Both the position numbers and the translations under genes were made by a program. Positions 25,571 through 34,576 of a DNA stretch of 64,000 nt are shown here, one piece after another (the stretch's first letter is position 1; every line of letters starts with the position of its first letter). Source of the DNA: JAEINY01 sp942490535 (GTDB lineage Bacteria; Bacteroidota; Bacteroidia; Bacteroidales; Marinilabiliaceae); contig CALNXQ010000002.1 in assembly GCA_942490535.1 (NCBI GenBank), positions 1,106,358 to 1,170,357 of the forward strand, read 5' to 3'. The notes under the pieces are model-generated. The model worked only from the letters and a program-made list of their open reading frames with translations, ran no database searches and was not told the DNA's origin.

Positions 25571-26908
25571 TTATAAATTCCTCACACACTCCTTAAACTG
25601 ATCCCCGCGCTGCATGTAGTTTTTGAACAAGTCAAAACTGGCGCATGCCGGAGATAACAATACCACATCTCCCTTTTCACCCAACTGATAGGCTTTATCC
25701 ACGGCATCCTGCATGGAGAAGGTCTCCACAATGACCGGGATTGTACCTTTAAAACTCTCCACCAGTTTGGTGTTATCCTTACCCAAACAAATCAATACTT
25801 TTACTTTCTCCGCCGCCAGCTCCTTCAGTTCATTGTAATCATTTCCTTTATCCACGCCACCGGCGATCCAAATAACCGGTTTATCCATGCACTCCAGTGC
25901 ATACCAGGTAGAGTTCACATTGGTGGCTTTGGAATCATTGATAAATTCAATGTTGCGCACGGCGGCAACCCGTTCCAGGCGGTGTTCCACCCCTTTGAAA
26001 CTCGCCAGGCTATCGCGAATGAAGCGCTTCCGTATTTTTAAGACGTTAGCCACAATACCGGCAGCCATAGAATTGTATAAGTTGTGTCGTCCTTTCAGCG
26101 ACAAATCCTTCAATGCTATCCCCATGCTTTCCTGGTTATAATTGATTACCAACTCATCGGCAGTGGAATAAGCCCCCTGTTTCAGCACATCCGATTGGGT
26201 AAACGGAACCAGATCGGCTTGCAGGATTCTTTTCCGAAGCTCATTCACAATAATTTCATCATCCTGGCAATAGATGAATACATCATCAGCCGTTTGATTT
26301 TGTACAATGCGGAATTTACTGTCGACGTAATTCTGCATGTTATAGTCGTAACGATCCAGATGATCGGGCGTAATGTTCATCAAAACGGCAATGTCCGCTT
26401 TGAAATCAACCATTCCATCCAGCTGGAAACTACTTAATTCGATGACATACCACTCCGGCTCACAACCCGAAGCCACCTGACGGGCAAAACTGGTTCCTAC
26501 ATTACCGGCCAATTCCACATTGACACCGGCATTCTGCAACAAGTAATGAATCAACAAGGTAGTGGTTGTCTTGCCATTGCTACCGGTAATGCAGATTGTT
26601 TTAGCCGCTGAATAATACCCTGCAAATTCAATCTCCGAAACCACCGGCACACCTTGATTCCGCAAAGCCACAATCAACTCAGCTGCATCGGGAATGCCCG
26701 GACTTTTCACCACTTTATCGGCTGACAGGATCAGCTCCCGGGTATGCCCCGCCTCTTCATAGGCGATCCCGGCATCCTCCAGCTCCTTTTTAAACGACGG
26801 CGCAATCATGCCCATGTCGGACACAAACACCTGCCATTCTTTCTGAATACCCAGAAGTGCAGCGCCTACTCCACTTTCTCCTGCTCCTAAAACAACCAGT
26901 TTTTTCAT
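25571..26908 (-). CDS. murD: UDP-MurNAc-L-alanine--D-glutamate ligase
   Basis: Cytoplasmic ligase of 445 residues, second amino-acid addition in peptidoglycan precursor synthesis. Shows N-terminal VVLGAGESGVGAALLG, ATP loop ICITGSNGKTTTTLLIHYLL, MNITPDHLDRYDYNMQNY in the central domain and FINDSKATNVNSTWYALE for substrate binding, with C-terminal VLLSPACASFDLFKNY. It is separated from mraY by 8 bp and ftsW by 12 bp. Confidence 0.97.
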   Translation of the reverse strand: MKKLVVLGAGESGVGAALLGIQKEWQVFVSDMGMIAPSFKKELEDAGIAYEEAGHTRELILSADKVVKSPGIPDAAELIVALRNQGVPVVSEIEFAGYYSAAKTICITGSNGKTTTTLLIHYLLQNAGVNVELAGNVGTSFARQVASGCEPEWYVIELSSFQLDGMVDFKADIAVLMNITPDHLDRYDYNMQNYVDSKFRIVQNQTADDVFIYCQDDEIIVNELRKRILQADLVPFTQSDVLKQGAYSTADELVINYNQESMGIALKDLSLKGRHNLYNSMAAGIVANVLKIRKRFIRDSLASFKGVEHRLERVAAVRNIEFINDSKATNVNSTWYALECMDKPVIWIAGGVDKGNDYNELKELAAEKVKVLICLGKDNTKLVESFKGTIPVIVETFSMQDAVDKAYQLGEKGDVVLLSPACASFDLFKNYMQRGDQFKECVRNL

Positions 26909-26916
26909 GATGCGCC

Positions 26917-28149
26917 TTATCGGATTTTAAGCGTTACAATGGTTAATACAGCCAGGATGATACCCATGATCCAGAAGCGGGTCACAATTTTGGACTCGGT
27001 ATATCCTTTTTTCTGATAGTGGTGATGCAGTGGAGCCATTAAAAATACACGGCGCCCCGCCCCATATTTCTTTTTGGTGAATTTAAACCAACTCACCTGT
27101 ATCATCACGGAGATGTTTTCAACCAAAAATATTCCACACAGGATGGGAATCAGCAATTCAATGCGGATCAAGATGGCAAAGACCGCAATGATGCCTCCCA
27201 GGGTTAAACTCCCGGTATCACCCATAAACACTTGAGCCGGAAAGGAGTTATACCATAAAAAACCAACGGTAGCCCCGATAAATGCAGCAATGAAGACCAC
27301 CAGCTCTTCCGACATGGGAATGTACATGATGTTCAGGTAATCGGCATAGATGACGTTACTGGACAAGTAAGCAAACACCCCCAAGGTGGTGCCGATGATG
27401 GCCGAAGTTCCCGTGGCGAGTCCATCCAGTCCATCGGTGATGTTCGCCCCATTGGACACGGCCGTAATGATAAAAATAACGGCTACAATAAAAATGAGCC
27501 AGCCCCACTTGGCAGCCTGATCCCCTAAAAACCACAATACCGAGGAATAATCAAACTTGTTATCTTTAAAGAAGGGAATACTGGTGACGGTCGATTTCAC
27601 ATCCCGCGTGGCCGGACGCTCGACACTCTCGCCTGTCTCTGTTTGTACCACAACGGTCTCTCCCGGTATTTTCTCGCGGATCACGACGCCATCATTCAAA
27701 AACAAGGTGAGTCCCACAATTAAACCTAATCCCACCTGACCGGCAATCTTAAATTTCCCGGCCAATCCTTCCTTATCCTTTTTAAATACTTTGATGTAAT
27801 CATCAATGAAGCCGATTGCCCCCATCCAAAGCGTTGAAATGAGCATCAGGATGATATAGATATTATCCAATTTACTGAATAGCAACACCGGAATTACAAT
27901 AGACGCAATAATAATAAGACCGCCCATGGTAGGGGTTCCTTTTTTCTGATACTGGCCTTCCAGCCCCAGATCGCGCACAACCTCACCTATCTGTTGTTTT
28001 TGTAGAAGTTTAATAATTTGCTTTCCGAATATCGTCCCAAAGAGCAATGCGAAAATAATTGCCATTCCAGCCCGAAAAGTGATGTATTGAAATACACCGG
28101 CTCCCGGAAAATCAAGTCCCTGCAAAAATTCAAATAGGTAGTATAGCAT
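26917..28149 (-). CDS. mraY: Phospho-MurNAc-pentapeptide translocase MraY
   Basis: Integral membrane enzyme of 410 residues that makes lipid I. Has about ten transmembrane helices, the first cytoplasmic motif KKGTPTMGGLIII, the Asp-rich GAIGFIDDYIKVFKKDKEGL, NITDGLDGLATGTSA and the C-terminal HHHYQKKGYTESKI metal and substrate region. It is longer than the about 360-residue E. coli enzyme because of an extra extracytoplasmic loop around residues 165-205, a feature shared by Bacteroidota homologues. Confidence 0.97.
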   Translation of the reverse strand: MLYYLFEFLQGLDFPGAGVFQYITFRAGMAIIFALLFGTIFGKQIIKLLQKQQIGEVVRDLGLEGQYQKKGTPTMGGLIIIASIVIPVLLFSKLDNIYIILMLISTLWMGAIGFIDDYIKVFKKDKEGLAGKFKIAGQVGLGLIVGLTLFLNDGVVIREKIPGETVVVQTETGESVERPATRDVKSTVTSIPFFKDNKFDYSSVLWFLGDQAAKWGWLIFIVAVIFIITAVSNGANITDGLDGLATGTSAIIGTTLGVFAYLSSNVIYADYLNIMYIPMSEELVVFIAAFIGATVGFLWYNSFPAQVFMGDTGSLTLGGIIAVFAILIRIELLIPILCGIFLVENISVMIQVSWFKFTKKKYGAGRRVFLMAPLHHHYQKKGYTESKIVTRFWIMGIILAVLTIVTLKIR

Positions 28150-28166
28150 CGTTGGTCGTTTTATTG

Positions 28167-29621
28167 TTATGCGTTAAACACTTCGTTAATCACTTCGCGG
28201 TCATCAAAATGATGACGCTCCCCTTTAATCTCCTGATAGGTCTCATGCCCTTTGCCGGCTACCAAAATAATATCACCGGGCATGGCCACCATGCATGCAG
28301 TGCGAATAGCTTCGCGGCGATTCACAATGGACAACACTTTCATACGTTCCTTGAAAGCCACCCCAGCCATCATCTCTTCAATGATTTTTTCAGGCTCCTC
28401 GCTGCGGGGATTATCAGACGTTAATATCACTTTAGAACTGCCTACCACGGCTTGTTTGGCCATTTCCGGCCGTTTGGACCGATCGCGGTCACCACCGGCT
28501 CCCACCACAGTAATCAACTGCTGATTGGGCTGACGCACCATGTTGATGGTCTCAATCACATTTTTCAAAGCATCGGGCGTGTGGGCGTAATCCACAATGG
28601 CGGTTTTACCATCCCCTGAACGTATCGTTTCAAAGCGACCATCCACCGACTCCAGGCGACTTAAGGCCACCAATATCTCTTCTTTATCAAATTCCAGTAA
28701 ACAAGCCGTTCCATATACGGCCAACAGGTTTTGAGCATTGAAATCGCCAATGAAAGGCGTCCATACCTCACGACCGGCAATATCCAACTGCATCCCTTCA
28801 AACATGCTTTCCACAATGCGTCCCTTAAAATTCGCCATGGTGCGCAGCGAGAAGGTGTGTTTTTCCGCTTTGGTATTCTGCAACATGACCATTCCATTCT
28901 TATCATCGGCATTGACCAATGCAAATGCTTTTTTATCCAGCTCATCGAAAAACAATTTCTTAGCCTGAATGTAGGCTTTGAAGGTTTTATGATAATCCAA
29001 ATGATCATGTGTAATATTTGTGAAAATTCCACCCGCAAAAGTCAGTCCGGCCACCCGCTTCTGATCCAGTGCATGGGAACTCACTTCCATGAAGCAGTAT
29101 TCACAACCCGCCTCCACCATCTCCGCCATGAGCTTATTCAGCGTCACGGCATCCGGGGTTGTATGCGTAGCTTTGATTTGTTGATCAACAATAAAATTAG
29201 AAACCGTTGAAAACAATCCCGCTTTATAGCCCATTAATAAGGTCAAGCGATGCAACAAAGTAGCCGTTGTGGTTTTTCCATTGGTTCCGGTTACCCCTAC
29301 CAACTTCAACTGACGTGATGGTTCATCGTAAAAAGAAGCAGCCATCGAACCTAAAGCGGCTGCCGTATCCGGCACCAATACAAGCGTTGCATCATGTGGA
29401 TATTCGGCAGGCATTTCTTCACAGATAACCATTCGACATCCTGCTTGGAAAACACCGGATATAAACCGATGGCCATCGGCCTGAGTACCCCGCATGGCAA
29501 CAAAGACTGTTTCAGCCTGGGCCTTTCTGGAGTCAAACACAATTTCGGCCACGTTCTTATTCACGTCACCAATGGACTCCTTTACTTTTACATGTTCTAA
29601 TATATCTGATAAACACTTCAT
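28167..29621 (-). CDS. murE: UDP-MurNAc-tripeptide synthetase MurE (meso-DAP type)
   Basis: Cytoplasmic ligase of 484 residues adding the third amino acid. ATP loop GVTGTNGKTTTATLLHRLTL at about residues 110-129; central EVSSHALDQKRV and TNITHDHLDYHKTF; DYAHTPDAL in the C-terminal domain. The specificity motif reads DNPRSEEP, the form associated with meso-diaminopimelate rather than lysine, so the cell wall is predicted to be of the DAP type. Lies 17 bp before mraY and 9 bp after ftsI. Confidence 0.97.
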   Translation of the reverse strand: MKCLSDILEHVKVKESIGDVNKNVAEIVFDSRKAQAETVFVAMRGTQADGHRFISGVFQAGCRMVICEEMPAEYPHDATLVLVPDTAAALGSMAASFYDEPSRQLKLVGVTGTNGKTTTATLLHRLTLLMGYKAGLFSTVSNFIVDQQIKATHTTPDAVTLNKLMAEMVEAGCEYCFMEVSSHALDQKRVAGLTFAGGIFTNITHDHLDYHKTFKAYIQAKKLFFDELDKKAFALVNADDKNGMVMLQNTKAEKHTFSLRTMANFKGRIVESMFEGMQLDIAGREVWTPFIGDFNAQNLLAVYGTACLLEFDKEEILVALSRLESVDGRFETIRSGDGKTAIVDYAHTPDALKNVIETINMVRQPNQQLITVVGAGGDRDRSKRPEMAKQAVVGSSKVILTSDNPRSEEPEKIIEEMMAGVAFKERMKVLSIVNRREAIRTACMVAMPGDIILVAGKGHETYQEIKGERHHFDDREVINEVFNA

Positions 29622-29630
29622 GTTTCAATC

Positions 29631-31742
29631 TTAACCCATTCGTAAATAAATTGTTGATCCTTTGCTAAAGGATTGTCCGGCACGAAGGGATTGCTCCTGC
29701 ACCTTACCCACTCCACGAATCACTACTTTCATGCCCATATTCTCCAACAAGGAAACCACATCTTTAGCACCCATGCCTTTCACATTGGGTACCAAGCCTA
29801 CCGGAAAACTTTTTGGCTTCAGCTGAATGTCATGCTCACGAGCCTGTGTTGAAATCCACTCAGATGCCACATCCAACCCATTCACTTGAATACCTACCTC
29901 ATCAAACACAGTCAACAGATCACGTTTGGTTCCTCCTTTTGAGTAGGGCAAGTATTCTGCTATTTCAATCTCCAGGTTTTCTTCAATTTCAGGATTATTG
30001 TAGCTATTGGCATACACACGGTCACTGATTTCTTTAAACACACTACCTGCCACCACATTGGCGTAATAGACATTATTAGAAGGCGCTTTCACCACCACGA
30101 TACAACTGTACAAAGGGCGATCAGCCGGAAAATACCCCACAAAGGAAGCCTGGTGTTCCACATTTCCTTTATCACCATAGCCGGTTGCCCCTTTCGCAAT
30201 CTGAGAGGTTCCCGTCTTACCGGCAATTTGATACCGCTTGCTACGGATATTCTTAGCAGTTCCATTCTCCACTACACCCACCAACATCTCATGCACTTTT
30301 TCAATGGTCTCCAATGAACAGATGGAGGGATTCAACACCACCGGCTCCATTTCTTCTACCACATCGCCATGGTGCTCAATGGCCTTCACAAACATGGGTT
30401 TCACCATTTTTCCATTATTGGCAATGGCATTATAAAAGGTTAATATCTGAAGCGGCGTTTGCTTTATTTCATACCCTATTGACATCCATGGTAAACTCAC
30501 ACCCGACCAACTCTGATCGCCCGGGTATTTGATCATGGGGCGTCCTTCTCCTTTAATCTCCAATCCCAGGGGATCGTTCAAGCCCATGGCATATAAGCGA
30601 TCCACATAGCGACGTGGATTATCCTTATAGTGTTTGAAAATAATTTTAGAAATCCCCACATTGGAAGATTTCTCAAATACTTCTCTCACCGAAAGCGTGC
30701 CATAACCGCCGTGATGACTATCGCGCATGGTGAGATCATAAAATTTACAGGTTCCCTTGCCGGTTTCAATGCTATCGCCCAGATTGACAAACCCATCTTC
30801 GAGGGCTACAATCATAGAAGCCAGCTTAAAAGTTGATCCCGGCTCTGTTGCTTCCCCAATGGCATAATTATACTTTTCAATGTACTTCCCGGAAGGGTCA
30901 CGCCCCAAGTTAGCGATCGCCTTAATGGCTCCAGTGGAAACTTCCATCAACACGGCCGTGCCATGCTCCGCATTATGGGTGCGCAACTGCTCCATCAACG
31001 CACTTTCGGCCACATCCTGCAAGCCGATATCAATGGTGGTCACAATATCTTTTCCATCAATAGGCTCCACCTGCTCTTCAGTGACCCAGTTTCCAGAGAC
31101 GCGGGTTTTAGTACTAATGCCGTTAATCCCTCGCAAATCCCGATTGTAAGCCATTTCCAACCCAAAACGACCGCCCAACTCTTTCTCCGCATATAAGCTA
31201 CCGATGGTACGGGATGCCAACACCCCAAATGGCAAGCGGCGACGTTCATATTTTCGGGGAATAAAACCGCCCTTATTGGCTCCCCGACGCAAAATCGGGA
31301 AAGCCTCTACTTCTTTTAGTTCCGTATAAGATATACGACGCGGATGCACCATAAAGTAGCGCTTCTGCTCCTGGCGGCCCTTCTTTAGTTTATTTCGATA
31401 ATATGAGGCCGAGTTGTCACCAAAAAAGTGCGACAAGCAGATGGCCAGGCTATCCACTTCCGCATTGAACACCTCATCGGTAAGCCCATTGGCCATCATG
31501 TCCATGTACATGCGATAACTGGGTACCGAACAAGCGAGTTTACGCCCATCAGCCGCCAGCACATCACCACGATTGGCATCAATGATGATGTCTTTATTAT
31601 TTTGTTTTTGCTCTTTATCTTTCCACGTATCACCTTCAACCACCTGTAAAACAAAAATCTTACCGACAATCCAAATAGCCAATGCGACAATTCCCAGATA
31701 AAGAATTCCAAACCTTAATATGATATCCTTCTTAATCTGCAT
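29631..31742 (-). CDS. ftsI: Septal transpeptidase FtsI/PBP3 with PASTA domain
   Basis: Membrane-anchored class B penicillin-binding protein of 703 residues that crosslinks septal peptidoglycan with FtsW. N-terminal transmembrane helix (about 8-31), dimerisation domain, then the transpeptidase with the active-site Ser in EPGSTFKLASM, the SSN motif (EKSSNVGI) and KTG (AGKTGTSQIAKG). A single PASTA domain occupies the last about 60 residues (VPNVKGMGAKDVVSLLENMG to IYLRMG); this is usual in Bacteroidota but absent from the E. coli enzyme. Confidence 0.97.
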   Translation of the reverse strand: MQIKKDIILRFGILYLGIVALAIWIVGKIFVLQVVEGDTWKDKEQKQNNKDIIIDANRGDVLAADGRKLACSVPSYRMYMDMMANGLTDEVFNAEVDSLAICLSHFFGDNSASYYRNKLKKGRQEQKRYFMVHPRRISYTELKEVEAFPILRRGANKGGFIPRKYERRRLPFGVLASRTIGSLYAEKELGGRFGLEMAYNRDLRGINGISTKTRVSGNWVTEEQVEPIDGKDIVTTIDIGLQDVAESALMEQLRTHNAEHGTAVLMEVSTGAIKAIANLGRDPSGKYIEKYNYAIGEATEPGSTFKLASMIVALEDGFVNLGDSIETGKGTCKFYDLTMRDSHHGGYGTLSVREVFEKSSNVGISKIIFKHYKDNPRRYVDRLYAMGLNDPLGLEIKGEGRPMIKYPGDQSWSGVSLPWMSIGYEIKQTPLQILTFYNAIANNGKMVKPMFVKAIEHHGDVVEEMEPVVLNPSICSLETIEKVHEMLVGVVENGTAKNIRSKRYQIAGKTGTSQIAKGATGYGDKGNVEHQASFVGYFPADRPLYSCIVVVKAPSNNVYYANVVAGSVFKEISDRVYANSYNNPEIEENLEIEIAEYLPYSKGGTKRDLLTVFDEVGIQVNGLDVASEWISTQAREHDIQLKPKSFPVGLVPNVKGMGAKDVVSLLENMGMKVVIRGVGKVQEQSLRAGQSFSKGSTIYLRMG

Positions 31743-31748
31743 ACCCTC

Positions 31749-32132
31749 CTAACGATTATTCACTTTTAGTTTTCTCGGTGGCTCGGTTAACTCCTCCAAA
31801 TTGAGACCTGATGCCTTTATTTTTTTCAACACTTCACTCTGCTTACTCATGTACATTAACTCAGAGGAAGTCGTAATCGCCTCGTAACGCAGTTCCTTTA
31901 ATTCTTTATTTAAAGTAGCCACTTCGCGCATTAACTCTTCTGTTCTGTAATGATTCCCGATGTATAGAAATCCAAAAAACGAAATAAACACAATAAATGG
32001 CAGCTGCTTAGCCACCAATGCCCGTGTTAAGATTCGCCCATTTATCAGGTCGCGAATAGAGATGTTTTTTAACTCGCCAAAATCCTCATTGGAGAGAATA
32101 AACTCCTTAAATCTATTCTTCTTAACACTCAT
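31749..32132 (-). CDS. ftsL: FtsL-like division protein
   Basis: A 127-residue bitopic protein: cytoplasmic N-terminus of about 40 residues, one transmembrane helix (about 43-60, QLPFIVFISFFGFLYIG), then a leucine-rich coiled coil (EELMREVATLNKELKELRYE). Size, topology and position between rsmH and ftsI identify it as FtsL although primary sequence is poorly conserved in this family. The gene overlaps the rsmH stop by four bases. Confidence 0.85.
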   Translation of the reverse strand: MSVKKNRFKEFILSNEDFGELKNISIRDLINGRILTRALVAKQLPFIVFISFFGFLYIGNHYRTEELMREVATLNKELKELRYEAITTSSELMYMSKQSEVLKKIKASGLNLEELTEPPRKLKVNNR

Positions 32133-33037
32133 AACCGTTGGGCGATTCTCATTTTAGCACTTCGCGCCCGGCCGTTACGGGCAATTTCTTCTTCGCCCGG
32201 TACAATAATCTTGCGGTGCGTGGGTTCAAAAGGGACATGTGTATGGCCAAACAAATCGGTTTCTGCCTGCGATTGATTGCAGTCGCCGGTACGAATAAAG
32301 TTCTTTACCAGACGATCTTCCAAACTGTGATAGGAAATTACGACCAAACGCCCGCCTTCGCGTATGACTTCAGTAGACTGCATCAACACCTCTTTCAGTG
32401 CATCCATCTCATGATTAACTTCAATGCGCAAAGCCTGAAATACCTGAGCCAGGAATTTCGAAATCTCTTTTTTGGGACCTATTTGCTCAGCCACCAACTT
32501 CAGATCAGTGGTTGTTTTAAACTTTTTAGTCTCTCGCGCCTTCACAATCTCAGCAGCCAGGCGACCGGCTTTCTTTATTTCTCCATATTGATAAAACAGC
32601 CGCTTTAGTTTTTCCAATGGGTAGGTATTCACCACATCAGCGGCATTCACATCCACCTTTTGGCTCATGCGCATATCCAATTCGGCATCGAACCGGAATG
32701 AAAAACCGCGCTCCGCAGCATCAAAATGATGGGACGATACGCCCAAATCGCCTAATATCCCATCCACTTTATCAATACCGAGAAAGCGTAAAAATTGCGA
32801 CATGTACCTGAAGTTATGACGCACAAAAATCAACCGCTCATCATCCGGCCGATTGGCATACGCATCGGCATCCTGATCAAAAACAATCAAACGTCCATCA
32901 GGCCCCAGGTGCCTTAAAATTTCACGACTATGCCCGCCTCCTCCAAATGTTAAATCAATAAAAACACCATCCGGCTTAATATTCAAACCTTCAACTGCTT
33001 CTTTTAACAAAACCGGTATGTGATAATCCTGCTCCAT
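32129..33037 (-). CDS. rsmH: 16S rRNA (cytosine-1402-N4) methyltransferase RsmH
   Basis: SAM-dependent methyltransferase of 302 residues (formerly MraW). The N-terminal HIPVLLKEAVEGLNIKPDG leads to the SAM motif FIDLTFGGGGHSREIL, followed by VDGILGDLGVSSHHFD and, near the C-terminus, VISYHSLEDRLVKNFI, all family hallmarks. Second gene of the operon after mraZ (9-bp gap). Confidence 0.97.
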   Translation of the reverse strand: MEQDYHIPVLLKEAVEGLNIKPDGVFIDLTFGGGGHSREILRHLGPDGRLIVFDQDADAYANRPDDERLIFVRHNFRYMSQFLRFLGIDKVDGILGDLGVSSHHFDAAERGFSFRFDAELDMRMSQKVDVNAADVVNTYPLEKLKRLFYQYGEIKKAGRLAAEIVKARETKKFKTTTDLKLVAEQIGPKKEISKFLAQVFQALRIEVNHEMDALKEVLMQSTEVIREGGRLVVISYHSLEDRLVKNFIRTGDCNQSQAETDLFGHTHVPFEPTHRKIIVPGEEEIARNGRARSAKMRIAQRL

Positions 33038-33046
33038 CCTCTTCTT

Positions 33047-33514
33047 TTATTCGTCAAAATCACTATTCCTTGTTCCCAACAACTCTGCTGCCAACATTTT
33101 CATTTCCTCCGCATCGGGCTCATCGGCTTCCATGCGCACCCGATCCCACAATTCCAAGCGGTCGCCCACACCCAGGAGAATCACTTCCCCATCCACGCCA
33201 ACCAGATCCATCAATCTTTTGGGAACCAAAAAGCGACCATTTGCGTCAAAAGATACTTCAGCCGATGACCGAAACAAAGCCCTTTTCAAACGCTGCTCCT
33301 TCGGATTAAATCCATTTAGTTTTTTCTCCAACACGGCCACTTCCTTCAACCACTCCGAATAGGGAATCATTTCCAGGCAACTTTCGAAGGTATGTTTGCG
33401 CACCACAAAGCAATCTTGTTCCACCGCCTGCATGCTACGCTTAAAGCGCGCCGGCAGTACGATCCGCCCCTTTACATCGGGCTTACAAACAAAATCGCCT
33501 ATAAATGTGATCAT
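33047..33514 (-). CDS. mraZ: Transcriptional regulator MraZ
   Basis: A 155-residue DNA-binding protein with two AbrB-like SpoVT domains (about 1-70 and 75-140), recognisable by FVCKPDVKGRIVLPARFKRS and FDANGRFLVPKRLMDLVGVD. The frame is open upstream to 33571, but the ATG at 33514 (MITFIGDF) is chosen: it gives the family's normal length and keeps the upstream repeats in the promoter. It is the first gene of the operon and in other bacteria represses its own promoter and the operon. Confidence 0.95.
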   Translation of the reverse strand: MITFIGDFVCKPDVKGRIVLPARFKRSMQAVEQDCFVVRKHTFESCLEMIPYSEWLKEVAVLEKKLNGFNPKEQRLKRALFRSSAEVSFDANGRFLVPKRLMDLVGVDGEVILLGVGDRLELWDRVRMEADEPDAEEMKMLAAELLGTRNSDFDE

Positions 33515-33557
33515 TATACCATCGGAATTACCTGGGTAAAAGTAAAAAATTTTCAAA

Positions 33558-33581
33558 CCACATCCAACCACTTTACCCCAC
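33558..33581 (-). promoter_or_regulatory. Probable MraZ-binding box
   Basis: Read on the minus strand, GTGG occurs three times at exactly 10-base intervals (33581, 33571 and 33561), 44 bases upstream of the mraZ ATG. MraZ of other bacteria binds TGGGN repeats separated by five bases, i.e. the same period, in its own promoter. Regulation here is inferred from spacing and location. Confidence 0.65.
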
Positions 33582-33710
33582 TTTATATCTCTTGTTGAAA
33601 ACTTTTATTCCACTTAACGTAACCTTTTTTGTTCAAGGATTTTTTAGTAATTCCACTGATTATTTTAAATTATTTCTAAACTTTGTTCCAAAATTTCGGG
33701 AGAATTATCA

Positions 33711-34538
33711 ATGGAAGATCCAACAAAACACAAAAAACTCATCGATATTGAGAAGGTTTTTTCATCAAAAAATCCAGGCTTACTAAAACTGATTCCAGGA
33801 TTTTTAATCCGCTACCTGAAGCGCATCACCCACCAGGAAGAAGTCAATCAATTCATCGCGAACCACAGTCACTTATATGGCATTGACTTTGCGGACGCCA
33901 TCGTCACCTACTTTAAAGGCGGTTTTGAAACTGCCGGAGAAGAAAATATTCCAAAGGAAGGTCGATTTATATTTGCAGCCAACCACCCACTGGGGGGATT
34001 GGATGGCATGATTTTTACCAGTGCGGTAGGTAGACATTTTAAAAACCTCAAATTTCCGGTGAATGATATTCTGATGAACATTGTCAATTTGAAAGACATC
34101 TTCCTACCCATCAACAAACATGGTAGTCAGGGCCGAGAAGCTGCCCGTCAAATGGAGAAAGCTTATGAGAGTGACAATCAAATCCTCATGTTTCCGGCCG
34201 GCTTAGTATCACGACGAACCCATGGCCACATCGAAGATTTGGAATGGCGAAAGAATTTTGTAAAAAAAGCCATCAGTCATCAGCGCGACATTATTCCGGT
34301 TCACATAAGTGGCCAGAACACTAATTTTTTCTACAATTTGGCCAACTGGCGCAAACGCTTTGGACTAAAAGCTAACATTGAAATGCTCTATTTGGTGGAT
34401 GAGCTATATAAGCAGAAAAAAAACACCATCACCATTACATTTGGCAAACCGATCCGATGCGAACAATTGCAAGCGGACTATTCCACCGAACAGTGGGCAC
34501 AAAAAATAAAGGAAGAGGTTTACGCCTTGAAAAAATAA
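33711..34538 (+). CDS. glsA: PlsC-type acyltransferase, likely glycine-lipid O-acyltransferase
   Basis: A 275-residue acyltransferase. The catalytic block reads NHPLGGLDG, so His and Asp are separated by five residues (HX5D) instead of the usual HX4D, and block III is FPAGLVSRRTHG. Homologues beside a hemolysin-like GNAT protein are GlsA-type O-acyltransferases that finish glycine or ornithine-type lipids in Bacteroidota. Here the order is O-acyltransferase first, then N-acyltransferase 38 bp on. No signal peptide or clear transmembrane helix is evident; it is probably a peripheral inner-membrane enzyme. Function rests on family and pairing. Confidence 0.8.
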   Translation: MEDPTKHKKLIDIEKVFSSKNPGLLKLIPGFLIRYLKRITHQEEVNQFIANHSHLYGIDFADAIVTYFKGGFETAGEENIPKEGRFIFAANHPLGGLDGMIFTSAVGRHFKNLKFPVNDILMNIVNLKDIFLPINKHGSQGREAARQMEKAYESDNQILMFPAGLVSRRTHGHIEDLEWRKNFVKKAISHQRDIIPVHISGQNTNFFYNLANWRKRFGLKANIEMLYLVDELYKQKKNTITITFGKPIRCEQLQADYSTEQWAQKIKEEVYALKK

Positions 34539-34576
34539 ATTAAATTTGTACCCTACGGAAAATCTTATTTAACTGG

